64,000 bases of DNA, from assembly GCA_030068145.1 (NCBI GenBank), contig JAPJBO010000002.1, positions 868,001 to 932,000 on the forward strand. The letters run 5' to 3'. This document shows positions 21,174-32,336 of the stretch, piece after piece. The DNA comes from Diplonema papillatum (Eukaryota > Euglenozoa > Diplonemea > Diplonemida > Diplonemidae). Under the pieces are notes generated by a model, which saw only the letters and a program-made list of their open reading frames with translations, made no database searches and was not told the origin of the DNA. The translations under genes and the position numbers were made by a program. How positions within the stretch are numbered: the first letter of the stretch is position 1; every line of letters starts with the position of its first letter.

Positions 21174-22130
21174 CACCTGCACTGGGACAACAACACCGCG
21201 CTGGTCTTCGACAACTTCTTCTCTTGACCAGTCGTGGGTCTACGAGGAGTCCGACGACTGCGGCGGAGCGCCCGTGCGAGTTCTGCGCCAACCGGTCTTG
21301 GATCATGCTCCTCACGGATTGGATCCTCCGTGACGACCCGCGGCTGCGTCCTGTCGCTGAAAATGCCGCCGACCAAGAACTCTGGCACCGTGACTTCGCA
21401 GTATCGTTCAAGAAACTCACCGAGCTCGGCATGCCGAACAAGGCGGCCCCGTGTCCCCATCTGAAGGCAGCAGACAGGAGTCACCTGCACTGGGACAACA
21501 ACACCGCGCTGGTCTTCGACAACTTCTTCTACCGGTTCCTGCTCAACCAGTCGTGGGTCTACGAGAAGTCCGGTGACTGCGGCGGGGCCCCGTGCGAGTT
21601 CTACGCCATCCGGTCTTGGATCATGCTCCTAACAGACTGGATCCCCCACCAAGAACTCTGGCACCGTGACTTCGCAGTAGTGTTCAAGAAGCACACCGAG
21701 CTCGGCATGCCGAAGAAGGCCGCCCCGTGCCCTCATCTGAAGGCAGCAGACAGCAGCTAAAGAAGAGTCACCTGCACTGGGACAGCTGGTCTTCGACAAC
21801 TTCTTGTCGTGGGTCTACGAAAAGTCCGGCTGCGGCGGAGCACCGTGCGAGTTCTACGCCATCCGGTCTTGGATCATGTTCCCAACAGACTGGATCCTTC
21901 GTGACGACCCGCGGCTGCGTCCTGTCGCCGAAGAATACGCCGCCGACCAAGAACTCTGGCACCGTGACTTCGCAGTCGCGTTCAAGAAGCTCACCGAGTT
22001 CGGCATGCCGAACAAGGCCGCCCCGTGCCCTCATCTGAAGGCACCAGACCGCAGCTAAAAGAGAGTCACCTTCTGCACTGGGACAACGACAGGTCGCTGG
22101 TCTTCGACAACTTCTTCTACCGGTTCCTGC
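21174..22130 (+). pseudogene. Tandem decayed copies of the peroxidase 3' third
   Basis: Copies of 20847-21165 begin at about 21174, 21482, 21770 and 22068, each with CTGCACTGGGACA. Unit lengths are about 308, 288 and 298 bp; the last copy is cut after about 60 bp. Each repeats the segment from the proximal Trp to the stop codon. Copy 2 lost about 12 bases near the FYRF codons and is frameshifted; copy 3 lost codons for the DDPRLRP segment; copy 4 is shortened near the FDNF codons. A frame joins parts of copies 2 and 3 (21224-21760), but it lacks both heme-binding histidines and cannot be an active enzyme. Confidence 0.92.
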
Positions 22131-23532
22131 GGTGGCAGCTAGAAGAGATCCTGTCGTGAGTGCAATCGTTGTTCGCATTGCCAGCTTGCTGAGTTTGCCG
22201 AGTGGCACGAGTGAAAATGATAGCGCACTCGTGGTTCACACCTGTCGTTCACATCGACACAACCGGAGTAGCATCTCGCCTTTCTTCCACGGCGCAAATC
22301 TTATGCGCACGTTGTCAATGACTGAGTTTGCGGCACAAACACCACCGTACCCGTCTTCGACACATTGCAACCATACCTTCGTCTGAAGTTGAAAATCGCT
22401 ACGAGTGGCAGTAGTACATCCAACGGCACGTGTTATCAGCGCATGCTGCCACAGTTGTCCCTCCTCCCCGTTTCTTGGCGCTGGTGCTTTGCATAGGGAT
22501 GCACAAGAACGGCCACGTCTTGTCTTTTGTCTTTGCTCCACAGTTGTTTCGGTCTCCAGACCTCCAATGTCAATGAAAACCGAACATAGTCGCGCATCGG
22601 TACGCGACTGGTGCACGGCGTACCCTCTTGCCGAGTTACCCGTACGCTGGTACCCAGAGATCGGGGCCTTGCCAGCCTGCGCTGCGCATGCAACTACGAG
22701 CTTTTGGCACCGCGCAACCGTTTTGTCTGGCAAGGGCAAAGGCCAAGAGTACATTTCCGGAATTGGGGCTTACACTGATAAACGAAGTACCGGACGATCA
22801 ACGGCATAAGGCAGTTGTTTCTTGTATTAGCACCGTCTCGTTGGCTTCGTTTTTCTCTTTCATGTGCAACCGTTGTTTTGGAATTGTTCCCGTCAGTACA
22901 AATGTACGAGGGCAGGTCGCCAACGCGCTCGTCCTGTCGCCTGATGTGTGCGATGTGCCACTGTCGCGGCCGGGCTTGAGAAGCATGCATCTTCGGAAGC
23001 AACAAAGGAAGACGAAAAAACGTCCTGCTTCAGTTTTCTGGCCTTTCCCGCCACACAGTCGACAGGCAACGACGAGATTCTGACATGATGCTTGACGAAA
23101 GACTGATGCTCACTACCACAACTTTTCCTCGCTCATCTAGTACCACAACTTAGAGCCAGTTGGGTTCCCAAAGATAAGCACCCTTTCAATTACTTGTCAA
23201 GGGGAATCTTCAAGTCAAGACGGCTTTCAACCTCTTGCCGCAGTTTGTCTCTCTAAGCCTTCTTTGCTAAAAGCAGCTCTGTCCAGGAAGGTGGACCTCC
23301 AGTCTTCGAACTGGATGGAAGAAGTCAACCATTTGGGTGGCAATCAGGGAACCGGCCGCCTCTAATTATCCGATGTACATAGATCCGAAGTCTCACACCT
23401 ATCACCTGAGGCTAGCTCAGTTACACTGCATGGAAGTGAAAATTCCGTAAAAAAGGAAACACCGAAAACTAGCATCTTCCCAGGAAGGGAAATCGGCAAC
23501 CTTTCATGTCTCGGTAAGCGTCAGCGGCCGCG
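22131..23532. other. Spacer without a supported gene
   Basis: A dispersed repeat at 22855-22920 matches 13205-13275 in reverse complement. An open plus-strand stretch at about 23150-23350 has no recognised family. Nothing else is supported. Confidence 0.45.
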
Positions 23533-23770
23533 ATGCGGCGACAGTCCAGCGGGCCGCCGGAGCTGGGCGGCGCCGACGCGGAGAAGCTCGCGAAGTTGAT
23601 GCGCGGGTTGCGGTCGGTGAAGCATGTCGGGTTCGTGAAGCGTTCGGACTTCGACCTCATAGGCAGCCCGGGCAGCCGCGGCATCGCGCTGGGCGACGTC
23701 GACGGGGACGGCAACATCGAGCTCTGCGTGGGGAGCGTGGACGGGGTCCTGAACGTCTTCAAAAACTCAG
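23533..23770 (+). CDS. ITFG2-like exon 1
   Basis: It encodes about 79 residues from MRRQSSGP to the FKNSG junction. It contains the first blade of the propeller, with the acidic FG-GAP loop DVDGDGNIEL. The splice to exon 2 joins TCA-G with GT-TCG, giving S-G-S-K-P-W in frame. Confidence 0.85.
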
Positions 23771-26700
23771 GTGTGCCGCGGTTCCTCTTCTGACAGGGCA
23801 GCATATCTTTGCGGGCTTGCACCGACGCGGAGTCGTGTGCTATCCGTGCGTATCGGTGCAGATACCGCCGGCGCGTCACTGCTGCTGTGTGCGCTTGGAT
23901 GGAAGCGCGGGTTCAAGGCCACGGAGTTGAATCGAGTTGGATTCTTCGGACACGTAGTAGCAATGGAGTGACCATTGTTATCCAACTGGGCCCAGAGAAG
24001 GCACTGCATTGCCCATCGCGATCCAGAAGTTCTGCAGCTTATCATACCCCTCGACTATTCGCCTGGTTGGATATATATTCGAGTCCGAATCTAGGCGACT
24101 CCTCAATCATGTGTCCCCTTCAGTAATCGTGCCATCGCCCGCCCACTGTCGTAATTTGTTGCATTCGTGTGTTTGTCAGGCCTTCAAATACCCTGAGCAA
24201 CGCACTGTTAATCCATACCCGCAGGTTCGAAGCCTTGGCTGACCACCGGCCAGCTGGGCACGATTCTGTGCGTGCAAGTGATCAAACTGGTTACCGGCGA
24301 GCCCAGCATCGCGGTGCTGTCCGCTGAAGGCTGGTGCCGGCTGCTGCGCGTCGCTGTAGTAGACGGTACCGAGCGGCTGGAGGAATGTGGCGGCCTGCGG
24401 AGACTTCCGCGCAACACGACCAACATGGTACCGTATTCCTTCGTTGTCGATATCAACCGACGGTCATTCGGCTGTTGTAATCTCAAATTGTAACGACACA
24501 TCCCACAACTACCGAGCACGAGGGGTGGACAGTGCACCCTGTCCCCGCGGAAGCGGAACCGTGGACACGAGCGGGCGAGGGCAAAGGTGGCTCGGAAAGG
24601 CCGCGCGAGGGAGAAAAGGAAGTGCGCCGATTCAGGCGACATGCGAGTACGTCTCAGAATTACCTTAGAAATCGTGCCCATTAATTTGCGACCAGGCGTT
24701 GCCATCCGTGTAGACTTTCTCCGACGTGCTGCAACCCCTGCTTGGGGGGGACACAAAACCCCACAAAATCGAATTCTGGGAGCCATAGAAGCCTCACGGG
24801 AGTCATCTAGTGGCCAATCCGAGAAACTTCGTATAGGAACGGTACGGGTCAGGGACACCCGCGTGGCAACGCCTTTGTCGCAAATTGAAAATGGGCACCA
24901 TTTCTCATTTTGAGACGTACTCATGCCGCCTCGACGCGTGTGAAGAAGGGTTGTGTCGCAGTCAGAAAAGAAAGGCTGGTTCTGGAACAAAAGGTGCCGG
25001 CACCCGACAGGCTGGGTAAGCACTTAAGCCTTAACAATGCCGACGATCCAGGACATTCCCGGCAACGGTGGCCGGCCCAAAAGGCTGATGTTGTAACGGG
25101 AGGGGGGTTGAAAAATGACATCTGTGTTACTATTCCCCAAACCCGCAAACCCGTTTCGTAATTCACCGTGCTTCCCCAATGACTAAAAAAGGGTCAGACT
25201 CCGAAGAGGATGTGAAGCGCGCACCGGAGACAAACCGGGACCGAAGCATCACACGACAAGCTACTGTTCCATACCATCTCGTGTCCCACTTCTCCAACGG
25301 TTTCTTCCCACCTGGGTTACCTCGGTTGCCAAGGGAGATTCCAGGAAAGGGAGTTCCAAGTAACCCGGCCCCGTGGTGGAGCACATCAATCACCGGGTCC
25401 CCAAAGCCAACCGGCAAGCCTTCTCCTGAGCATAGCACCACGTGTCTCTCAGGGTTGCGAGGCCCCTGTTGGCGAAACAGGATTCATACCTCATATGCAC
25501 AGCATCATACTTTGCCACACGGATGCCGTCCCTCTTAGGCAGTGTCCTGCCTGCACATCATACTAAGGGTTTCCCCCTGCCTAAACATTAAACATAAAAC
25601 TACGACGTTCCCCCTCTAACCCATCCAAAGCCAAACTTCAGCCGATACCACAATGCAGGATCCGTTTCTCAGCCGAACTTTCACTCTCAACTTCAGCCAA
25701 TAAAATACTACACCTCAGGTCTTCTGCAACTTATCGCCACCGCATCAGCAGGCTTACAGCACGTCATGTCATACGCACGTGATTGTCGGCGGCCTGGACC
25801 GCACCGTGTATCTGTACGCCATTGTAACCGAACGGACCAGGCTGCAACCCACGCAGCAGCACCCCGCGCGGCAAAGCACGAGGTGCCCGTCGAGCGGCAC
25901 GACCGACAATAAGAAGTCGCACTCGGAGGGTCGGGCCGAGCCTTCGATCCCGCTGGCCCTGGACCGGCACGCGGCCGAGGACGGCGCCGCCGCCGAGAAG
26001 CAGCCGGCGGCGGCGGAGCTGACGGGCGGCGGCGTCCTGCCGGCGGAGCTGGTGGAGGCGGGCGCCGTGCAAGACGTGCACCTGGCGAAGATCCGGCACG
26101 CGTCGGTCGCCGCCTTCGCGAATTTGTCGTTCAACGCGGCGTACATACCGGCCAGCGGCGATGCTCCGTTGCAGGGCGGGCCGGTGCGGGAAAGGGTGTG
26201 CGACGTCGGCCAAGGGCGGGACGTGATACCCGCGGGGGTCGGCAGCGACGAGCCTATCCAGACAGTGGACCTGTCGACTGTGAGCAGGACACCGCAGTCC
26301 ATGCTCAAAGGCAGCTCCCTCGGGGTTGGAAGCGCGCGGGGCGCCGGGGTGGACGGGTTGCAGGGCGTTGGCAAGCGCGAGTCGAGCAACAGCAACAGCA
26401 CGCACGCGAACGGCGGCGCGGCGCCGGCGCCGAGCGTGCAGACGAGCACCGTCAACAACAAGAGCATCCTGTCGATGTACTCGGGGGGTGCGAACTGCCG
26501 GCACCACGCCGCTCACCCGGCAGCGCACCCCCAGGCGGCCGGCCACGGGGGCGGGTACAAACACCGCGACGCGGATGCGTCGGTGGGGACGGACCCTACG
26601 AGCGACACGCACACCTTCGTCGTCGTTTCGAGCTATCGAGTCGGCAAGCCGGTGACGTCGATCGACGTCGAGAAGTCGTCGGACAACTCCCTGATCGTCG

Positions 26701-29700
26701 TCGGCCTCACGAGCAACGCGTACGCGGTCATCTACGTCTGGAAAGACGACCGCGGGCGCGACATCCTCGCGCACAGCCGCGCCGCCACCGTACACCTGGT
26801 CAACGCCGATGAGCCGCCCCTCGGCGGCGCGGCGAAGGCCAACCCGCCGGGGACAACCGCGGGGCGACCGGGGAATGGAGGTCAGAGGCAAGCCCGCGGT
26901 CCTGAAGGCGGGGTTGCGGGATTGAACCCGGGGCAAGGAGGACAGGGTGGGGGCTCGGGGAGCCAGCCGGTCGGCGTGGGGAAGGCGCCGCAGGTGGGGT
27001 TGCCGCGGGTGGCATCGGTGCAGGTGCTGGCGGCCGCCGGGGTGCGGCGGGCGTCTGTCGCCAGCGCGGCGACGCCGCCGTCGAACGCGTCGTTCGGCGA
27101 CGCGGAGCTCCGGGCGCCGGCGTCGCCCGGCCTCCGCGACCCGGCCGGCGGCGCGCAGGCCCACGGGGCCGACCCGCTGCAGTCGCCGCGCAGCTTCTTC
27201 TCGTCACCGGGGCTCGCGGTGGGCCTCGACGAGTCTCAGTACTCGATGCAGCCGAGTAGCCCTCTGACCCCGGCCAACGACGTCCTGTACTTCTACGCCG
27301 AGAAGGACCCGCACGTCATCCACATCGTCGTCGGCGGGAAGACGGACATCGACCAATGCTACATAGCCTGCCGTGCGCGGAACATGGCCATCGCCACGCA
27401 AGAAGGTGTGTCCAGTTGCTGTCTTTTCTTTTTACCAAACATGAAATGTTGGAGGAAATGAGAAGCTCGTCGGCGTTTTCACTGTAAGAATTAGTAGTTG
27501 GCAGCGTACTACATGAAGTTACCAAAGCAGGCGAGTTTCTCTGGCGCGCACAAACAAAAAAAGAGGAAACGCAAAAGGCCCGCGCTCACCGAGGAGGACC
27601 TTGACTTGAGGTGAAGCGGTGGAAAGACGTCCCCTATCAAATGAAAATTGCCAAGACACAAACCCGATCGATGCGGCGCACTGTCACCCTAGGTACCTAG
27701 TAAACATACTATAAAAGAACGCTTTCGACGCATCCTAGGTACCTAGATAATATACCATGAAAGAACGCTTTCGACGCACCCTAGGTACCAAATAAATTTA
27801 CCGTAAAAGAACCCTTTCGACGTACTCTAGGTACCTAGGAAATTTACCGTAAAAGAACCCTTTCAACGTACCCTAGGTGCCTAGTAAATATACCGTAAAA
27901 GAACCCTTTCGACGACGGTCATCCGGAGACCTGAACCCCCGGATTCGCAAACGAACTTTCTGGGCGTATCCGGTCCAGTGCTCCTCGGGCTGGCGTTCAC
28001 CTCCGGGGAGCGCGAGCTGGAGCTGACCTTGTGCACTTGGAACGGGGACGTGTTTTTCAACGACGTGCATAAGAGCGCAGCCCGGTTCTCACTCAACGAG
28101 CCTAGTAAACATGGATTTACAAAGATCTTTGCATTTTCCACATGTTTTCCAAAATTAACTACCCCAAAAGGAAAAATGATGGATAGTAAAAATTATCCAT
28201 CTGTGCTGGCTATCCATCATTTTTACCATCCATAATTGTTTGGGGGGTGGTGAGGACTATGTGCACTCAGGAGAAAAAAGTGAATGTCAACCACCTCCAA
28301 AGCACCTCAAAAATATGCCCTCTGAGGCCAATTCGACCTTCCAGCATCCCTACGTAGCCAGCTCAACTCGGCATATTTCTGGTTCGGCTCAAGCAGCTTC
28401 ACTTTTGACATGCCTTTTCCTAAACTGTACCACCTTTTTGTCAAATCTTGCCGGCATTGACCGACATTGGCTGGCCGGGATGATCCATGTTTTCCCCTTC
28501 ATCGTTTCGGGCCGCCGTGAGGAGCTACGTAGATCTTCTTCCTCGGTTGTGCGGATGGTGTCTGCCTCTTTTCGGTGGCTTGGAGAAGGGTTCCTTCGAC
28601 TCAGCAGTTGCATCGGTGAGTTGTCGGTTAGACGGATCGCGGTTCCACTGCTTAATGACAGAGGACTGCCGTGCTTCGCAACAAGGCGGGCGATACGCTC
28701 TTTGTCGGCTTCACACCAAACGGGCTTGATGTTCTTTCTGACGACTTTGTCAGACTTGGCCACTTCGTGTTTCACACGCGCTCCGATTATGCCTTCGCCA
28801 AAGGGCTGCTTCAAAACCCTGGCTTAAGAAGTGTGCGTAGTTTTCTGAGAAGAAATCTGCCTTGTCAGTGTTGTCTTCAGTCCATCATTTTTCCTTTTAG
28901 GGTACTTCTTTTTTACATCTTTGTGTAAAAAAGAAGAAAAAGAAAGATCTTGAAATTTTGTAAAAAAATAGTGACCGTGCGTTGTCCTGTGGTGTTTACG
29001 CACTTGCATCATTCCATCCGAGCGTTCCGTCTGTTCATTACAGGATCTGTCGACAGGCATCTGCGCATAGCAGGCAACTGTTCACTGCAGGAATCTGCCC
29101 GCTATAGGCCTCGCTCAGTAGAAGCTTGACGATAATGGCCGCCCGGAGACTCTAAACCCCCGGATCTCTAAGTGAACTCGTACCCTCCGAAAAAACGGCG
29201 CCACGACACACATACCACCACCCGCCAGGCACGATCAACTGGGTGGACTCGCAAGGCGCCGCCGGAATAAGCACCGCGACGGCGGGCGCCGCGGCGGGCG
29301 GGACGCCGCCCGTGAAAAGCCACCCGCTGGAGACGATGACCCCGGACTCGGGCACCGAGTTCGTGAGCCAGGGCAGGTGGGCGTCTCCGGTCCAGCTGAA
29401 CGCGATGCTGCTCCCCGGGCTATCGTTCACCTCCGGCGAGCGCGAGCTGGAGCTGACCCTGTGCACTTGGAACGGGGACGTGTTTTTCATCGACGTGCAC
29501 AAGAACGCGGTCCGCTTCTCACTCAACGAGCCTAAATTTAGCAAATATACCAGGAAATAACCCTTTCGACGACGGTCATCCGGAGACCTTAAAACCCCCC
29601 GGATCCTCAAACGAACTTTCACTCTAAAAACCTATCTATAATGGCCACCCGGAGACTTTAAACCCCCGGATCTCTGAGTGAACTCGAACACTCTAAAACG

Positions 29701-30590
29701 GCGCCTCAACACACACACACTCACCCGCACCATCTCACCACCCGCCAGGCACGATCAACTGGGTGGACTCGCAAGGCGCCGCCGGAATAAGCACCGCGAC
29801 GGCGGGCGCCGCGGCGGGCGGGACGCCGCCCGTGAAAAGCCACCCGCTGGAGACGATGACCCCGGACTCGGGCACCGAGTTCGTGAGCCAGGGCAGGTGG
29901 GCGTCTCCGGTCCAGCTGAACGCGATGCTGCTCCCCGGGCTATCGTTCACCTCCGGCGAGCGCGAGCTGGAGCTGACCCTGTGCACTTGGAACGGGGACG
30001 TGTTTTTCATCGACGTGCACAAGAACGCGGTCCGATTCTCACTCAACGAGCCGGTCCGCGCCTTTTTGTACGGGAACTACACGGTGTCGCCTGGGGTGGT
30101 GAAGGAGTGCATTTTTTTGGCGACGTTCGACGGGTTTATCTGCATGTACAGCGACGTGGCCGACGAGTTGCTGGCGGTGCGGAGCAGCCACTTCGGGGAG
30201 ACGTTGGTGGAGAACGTCGCGAGCGACTTCCCGCCCGGCGAGCCGTCGTTCTGCTACGAGGACATGGTCACCACCGGCGGGTCGACCAACGCGTCGGCTG
30301 GGTTCTCGTGCGACTCGCTGCTCGTGCTCAACGACAACCACTGGCGGTCGCAGGCGCGGCTCCTGGAGCTAGACTCGAAGCAGAAGCGCGACATCGTCCG
30401 CAGGCTCCGCACCGTCCTCTACGACTTGACGCCCGACGACCTCTCCCGACTGCACGCGTACAAGAGAGACCTTGAGAAACAGCTCACGTCGCGGATGCTC
30501 TCTCAACAAGATGAACCGTCTGCACGCCGCGGGCGTTCGACGGCAACGTCGTCCCCCGCTGACTCGAGTGGCGACTTCGTGTCGCAGTGA
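23533..30590 (+). CDS. ITFG2-like KICSTOR-complex beta-propeller protein, split by introns
   Basis: Exon 1 is 23533-23770 (ATG at 23533), ending in phase 1 before a GTGTGC donor. Exon 2 starts at 24225 after GCAG and runs to about 24476. Exon 3 runs from about 25760 to 27405. The functional terminal exon is 29749-30590. Family signature: LGDVDGDGNIEL and VGSVDG in exon 1 (FG-GAP-like); KPWLT and VLSAEGWCRL in exon 2; VGGLDRTVYLYAI opening exon 3; LCTWNGDVFFIDVHKNAVRF and VRAFLYG in the last exon. These occur in the same order in animal ITFG2, which sits in KICSTOR and restrains TORC1 when amino acids are scarce. Exon 3 has a long low-complexity insert absent from animal proteins. The exon 2/3 junction is unresolved because the frame shifts inside exon 2. 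Most of the last intron consists of duplicated exon copies and an insertion. Confidence 0.82.
24225..24476 (+). CDS. ITFG2-like exon 2, with apparent frameshift
   Basis: From SKPWLTTGQLG through VLSAEGWCRLL to PRNTTNMVPYSFVVDIN. The conserved acidic loop then continues in another frame as DGHSAVVI. One base too many (or two too few) lies between the codons for DIN and DGH, at about 24455-24460. The donor may be at GTAATC (24477); an alternative donor at GTACCG (24428) would avoid the shift but would lose the conserved VVDIN segment. Confidence 0.6.
25760..27405 (+). CDS. ITFG2-like exon 3, with long low-complexity insert
   Basis: The acceptor is probably TTACAG (ending 25759). It begins with VGGLDRTVYLYAI, followed by a roughly 400-residue Gly/Ala/Pro/Ser-rich stretch interrupted by propeller strands (HTFVVVSSYR, AYAVIYVWK), and ends with HIVVGGK and NMAIATQEG. 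The donor GTGTGT at 27406 splits the Gly codon. Joining to 29749 gives ATQEGTINWVDS in frame, which supports both sites. Confidence 0.75.
27688..27920 (+). repeat. 46-bp tandem repeat, five units
   Basis: Units start at about 27688, 27734, 27780, 27826 and 27871 with CCTAGGTACCTAGTAAATA, then ACCGTAAAAGAACCCTTTC. The array lies in the last intron, just before the first exon copy. The CCTAGTAAA and CCTAAATTTAGCAAATATAC phrases also appear exactly where both exon copies break off (28105 and 29531). Confidence 0.9.
27965..28107 (+). pseudogene. Partial copy A of the ITFG2-like terminal exon
   Basis: Matches the middle of the terminal exon (about 29915-30050) with scattered substitutions, and encodes TSGERELELTLCTWNGDVFF and following residues in frame. 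It starts inside the exon, has no acceptor, and ends at AACGAGCCT, the same breakpoint as copy B. Unlikely to be spliced in. Confidence 0.88.
28110..28970. mobile_element. Probable inverted-repeat insertion in the ITFG2-like intron
   Basis: CCCCAAAAGGAAAAATGATGGA near 28167 faces an inverted, slightly altered match near 28881-28905, and weaker complementarity extends outward to TTTACAAAG (28116) and TTTTGTAAA (28962). Between them is a minus-strand frame at 28389-28814 (141 codons) of unknown family, plus a nested palindrome at 28187-28230. No target duplication could be recognised, so the borders are approximate. Confidence 0.5.
29229..29533 (+). pseudogene. Copy B of the ITFG2-like terminal exon, with intact acceptor
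   Basis: Nearly identical to 29749-30050, including the acceptor CCACCACCCGCCAG and the frame from GTINWVDS to HKNAVRFSLNEP. It then breaks off at AACGAGCCT and runs into CTAAATTTAGC, giving a stop soon after. It lacks the C-terminal half. Because its acceptor is intact, splicing from exon 3 into this copy would give a truncated isoform; otherwise it is a pseudo-exon. Confidence 0.92.
29749..30590 (+). CDS. ITFG2-like terminal exon
   Basis: It follows the acceptor ending at 29748 and encodes about 280 residues: GTINWVDS, a Gly/Ala linker, the propeller strands LELTLCTWNGDVFFIDVHK and VRAFLYGNYTV, the FDGFICMYSDV strand, then a helical region (SKQKRDIVRRLRTVL, LTPDDLSRLHAY) like the C-terminal helices of animal ITFG2. 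The stop is at 30588-30590. The tail SRMLSQQDEPS is copied again at 30673-30768. Confidence 0.85.
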
Positions 30591-30672
30591 AAACGCAGCC
30601 GGGAGTAGCAACAATGAAGTTTGTACCGTCCAGTGCCTGTCGAATTGTTGCTGCTGCACACGTACACGAGGC

Positions 30673-30768
30673 CTCGAGAGAAAGCTCACGTCGCGGATGC
30701 TCTCCCAACAAGATGAGCCGTCTTCGAGTCGCGGGCGTTCGACGGCAACGCCGTCCCCCGCTGACTCT
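30673..30768 (+). repeat. Tandem copy of the ITFG2-like 3' tail
   Basis: Matches 30481-30560 (CTCACGTCGCGGATGCTCTC, CGGGCGTTCGACGGCAACG) with a few substitutions. It lies about 80 bp past the stop codon. Confidence 0.85.
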
Positions 30769-30769
30769 G

Positions 30770-32336
30770 CATCAGCCGAAACGACGAGCGTTTGCGTCTC
30801 ATTCTAGTCTTGTCTAAGTGCTGAATGGAGGGGAGCACAACAGTGAGTGCCCTCACCCCCCTTGTGAGTTTCAGAGACCGTACTTTACACAGGATGCGAC
30901 GAACGCTCAGTATTGAACACAACGAACGCAGATGCGACATGTTCGCAACGTGCAACGTGTATGGGGCTTGGATGCAGGAAACCAAGCTTTCCTGCGTGCA
31001 ATAACCAACACGCACCGTTTTGCCGTCCGCATCACGCTGCTTGTTTCACAGTTGGTCCATCCGCTTTTCCCATGGATTCTTACCCGGTGGTCGATTGTGA
31101 AAAAATATCTCTAAACCGATACCGTTTGCGGAAAGCTGATGCCCGTCCACTCGGACAGAACCAGGGCTCTTGCCGTCAGGGTCAGAGTGAAGTAACCCCC
31201 TACGATACATTGATCGCACCGGGGGTCGTGACGGGGGTCGAATATTCTCTTCCGAACGAGGAACACCTTAGGACGCGCGAGTCACCAGCTTGCACCGACA
31301 CGGAATAGCACCGGAAACTCGTTTCTCTTGGCAAGGTCTGTGTCTCCCAGCTGGATGAAGCGTACAAGTCGCAGCAACCTGCTATTTTGTGTCTAACACA
31401 TGCATTTTGCCAAGAACGAAAACCGATCGATGGCAGCGTACTATCCTCACTCCCGTTGCATGAACAGAACACAGAAGACTCAACCTGTTGCAACCGACCG
31501 GCGAGTCGCAAGGGGACCCGCCTCCTCCAGGTTTCAGGCTGTAGCGTCTTGGTCCTGAACGAATCCAACAAAATAACTCGGCTGCGGCCGACTGCGGCGA
31601 GGAGACGCGTAGGAGACGCGTCTCCGTCAGATTATAGATGAAAAAGAGAAGGGTGCCACCGACCAGGGTTTGAAAGGAAGTGCACAAACCCACCACAGGG
31701 CCGTAAGTGCGCACAAAGGAAGCGCCAGACCCGTCCGTTTTGTTGTGTCTAACAAATGCAGTTTGTCAAGAACAAAAACGGATCGATGGCAGCGTACTCT
31801 CCTCACTCATGATGAACAAAACAGGTTTGAAGGAAGCGCGCACAAACAAAGGAAGCGCCAGATCCGTTTTGTTTACGTATCCGTGTACGGAGACCGACCT
31901 GAAGGGAACACTCCAACTGCATATTCTGTTGTTTGTGCGCGAGTATGAAAGGGTGGGGCGGTGTGATCGGTAATCGGAGTACGAATGAAGTCACCGTTCA
32001 TGGCCAAGAGTGGCAACCCTTTTTTCAAACCTGCCACATAAACGAGCTGGAGGCCCGTGCTCATTTCTATAATATTATGACACAGCTGCTCCCCCATGAG
32101 TTTTCGTTGACCGCACTACCCTGAGCCCAAATCCTGGACGTGGTTTCAGGTGGCAAATTTGGCAAATGATCATGATCAGAAGGTCCTACTTGGGCGGTTC
32201 AGTTTCCTCACACATTGCATGTGGCTAAAAAACATATCGAGATCTTTGTGGCGAAATCACCATTTTTATTCCAGAAAGAAACGCTCAAAGTCGGGACACT
32301 TTATGATGACAAATAGGTATCTCATTTACACGGGCC
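30770..32336. other. Spacer with dispersed repeats
   Basis: No supported gene. Segments at 31385-31470 and 31735-31870 are related to each other (CAAGAACGAAAACCGATCGA against CAAGAACAAAAACGGATCGA, GGCAGCGTACT, CTCCTCACTC); the phrase CCGATCGATG also occurs at 27664. Confidence 0.5.

Noticed and set aside
21224..21760. Second peroxidase gene downstream of the first
   Set aside because: The frame lacks both heme-binding His blocks and has deletions relative to the parent gene, so it is a tandem partial copy.
24208..25023. 271-codon minus-strand frame in the ITFG2-like intron
   Set aside because: It overlaps exon 2 on the opposite strand and matches no family; coding-like character was not convincing.
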